NCBI GenBank assembly: GCA_003646875.1
Contig: QMLT01000107.1
Location: 1-6,358 of the forward strand
Direction of reading: 5' to 3'
From: Deltaproteobacteria bacterium
Lineage (GTDB): Bacteria; Desulfobacterota; DSM-4660; Desulfatiglandales; B25-G16
DNA length: 6,358 nt
Part shown: positions 6,203-6,358 of the stretch, one piece after another
Position numbering within the stretch: position 1 is the stretch's first letter
Layout of the letters: every line of letters begins with the position of its first letter
Made by a program: the position numbers and the translations under genes
Notes under the pieces: generated by a model
The model's input: only the letters and a program-made list of their open reading frames with translations
What the model was told of the DNA's origin: nothing
Database searches by the model: none

Positions 6203-6358
6203 ATGGCGAGTTTAAATAAGGTTATGTTAATAGGTTATCTCGGCGCCGATCCTGAATTACGATACACACCAAGCGGAGCTGCTGTTGCTAACTTTAGAAT
6301 AGCCACAAAGGATCAATGGACGAGTAAAGAAGGTGAAAAGCAAGAGAGGACTGAATGG
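6203..6358 (+). CDS. ssb: Single-stranded DNA-binding protein Ssb (5' part only)
   Basis: Ssb coats single-stranded DNA during replication, recombination and repair and recruits partner proteins through its C-terminal tail. Only the first 52 codons are present; the frame is open at the right edge. The visible part is the start of the OB fold: MASLNKVMLIGYLGADPELR, then YTPSGAAVANFRIAT and QERTEW, a near-standard match to bacterial Ssb N-termini. A Tyr replaces the usual Asn or Arg in the IG-x-LG turn, which is a mild variation. The start is set by the GGGGGAGGT site just upstream. The C-terminal acidic tip that would bind RarA and other partners lies outside the window, so it cannot be assessed. 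Identification is firm. Confidence 0.95.
   Translation, partial: MASLNKVMLIGYLGADPELRYTPSGAAVANFRIATKDQWTSKEGEKQERTEW

Overview
The window reads as a chromosomal housekeeping stretch from a Gram-negative, probably anaerobic bacterium of low-to-moderate GC. A lipid A-type acyltransferase implies an LPS-bearing outer membrane. Two oxygen-sensitive radical SAM enzymes and an O2-labile Fe-S quinolinate synthase fit an anaerobe. The lineage cannot be fixed from sequence alone. No tRNA, rRNA, insertion sequence, phage gene, CRISPR array or defence system was seen.

Layout. Minus strand, 1918 down to 1: an LpxL/HtrB-family acyltransferase followed 16 bp later by nadA, whose 3' end runs off the left edge. 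A 197-bp divergent intergenic region (1919-2115) separates this pair from a plus-strand series: amrS (2116-3129), a small stand-alone receiver-domain protein (3260-3655), rarA (3671-4978), a PflX/COG1313-type radical SAM protein (5099-6034) and the start of ssb (6203 to the right edge). The amrS-receiver-rarA genes are close together with no convincing intrinsic terminator between them, so they may be one transcript. An AT-rich repeat region (4979-5098) follows rarA, and a 168-bp region with a hairpin and a candidate promoter precedes ssb.

How the genes relate. NadA supplies quinolinate for NAD synthesis and the acyltransferase adds secondary acyl chains to lipid A; their pairing looks positional rather than metabolic. 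RarA and Ssb both act at replication forks, and RarA of E. coli is known to bind SSB. AmrS and the PflX-like protein share the same cysteine architecture (an N-terminal four-Cys group, then CX3CX2C), but no substrate protein for either is encoded here.

Most noteworthy points: (1) a degenerate array with a strict 9-nt period and dyad symmetry after rarA; (2) an acyltransferase whose catalytic HX4(D/E) motif reads HX4Y; (3) a receiver domain that has lost most of its phosphorylation chemistry; (4) a GC-rich spacer carrying an open 42-codon frame that overlaps the receiver gene by ATGA. I see no clear undescribed multi-gene system; these are local oddities in otherwise ordinary sequence.
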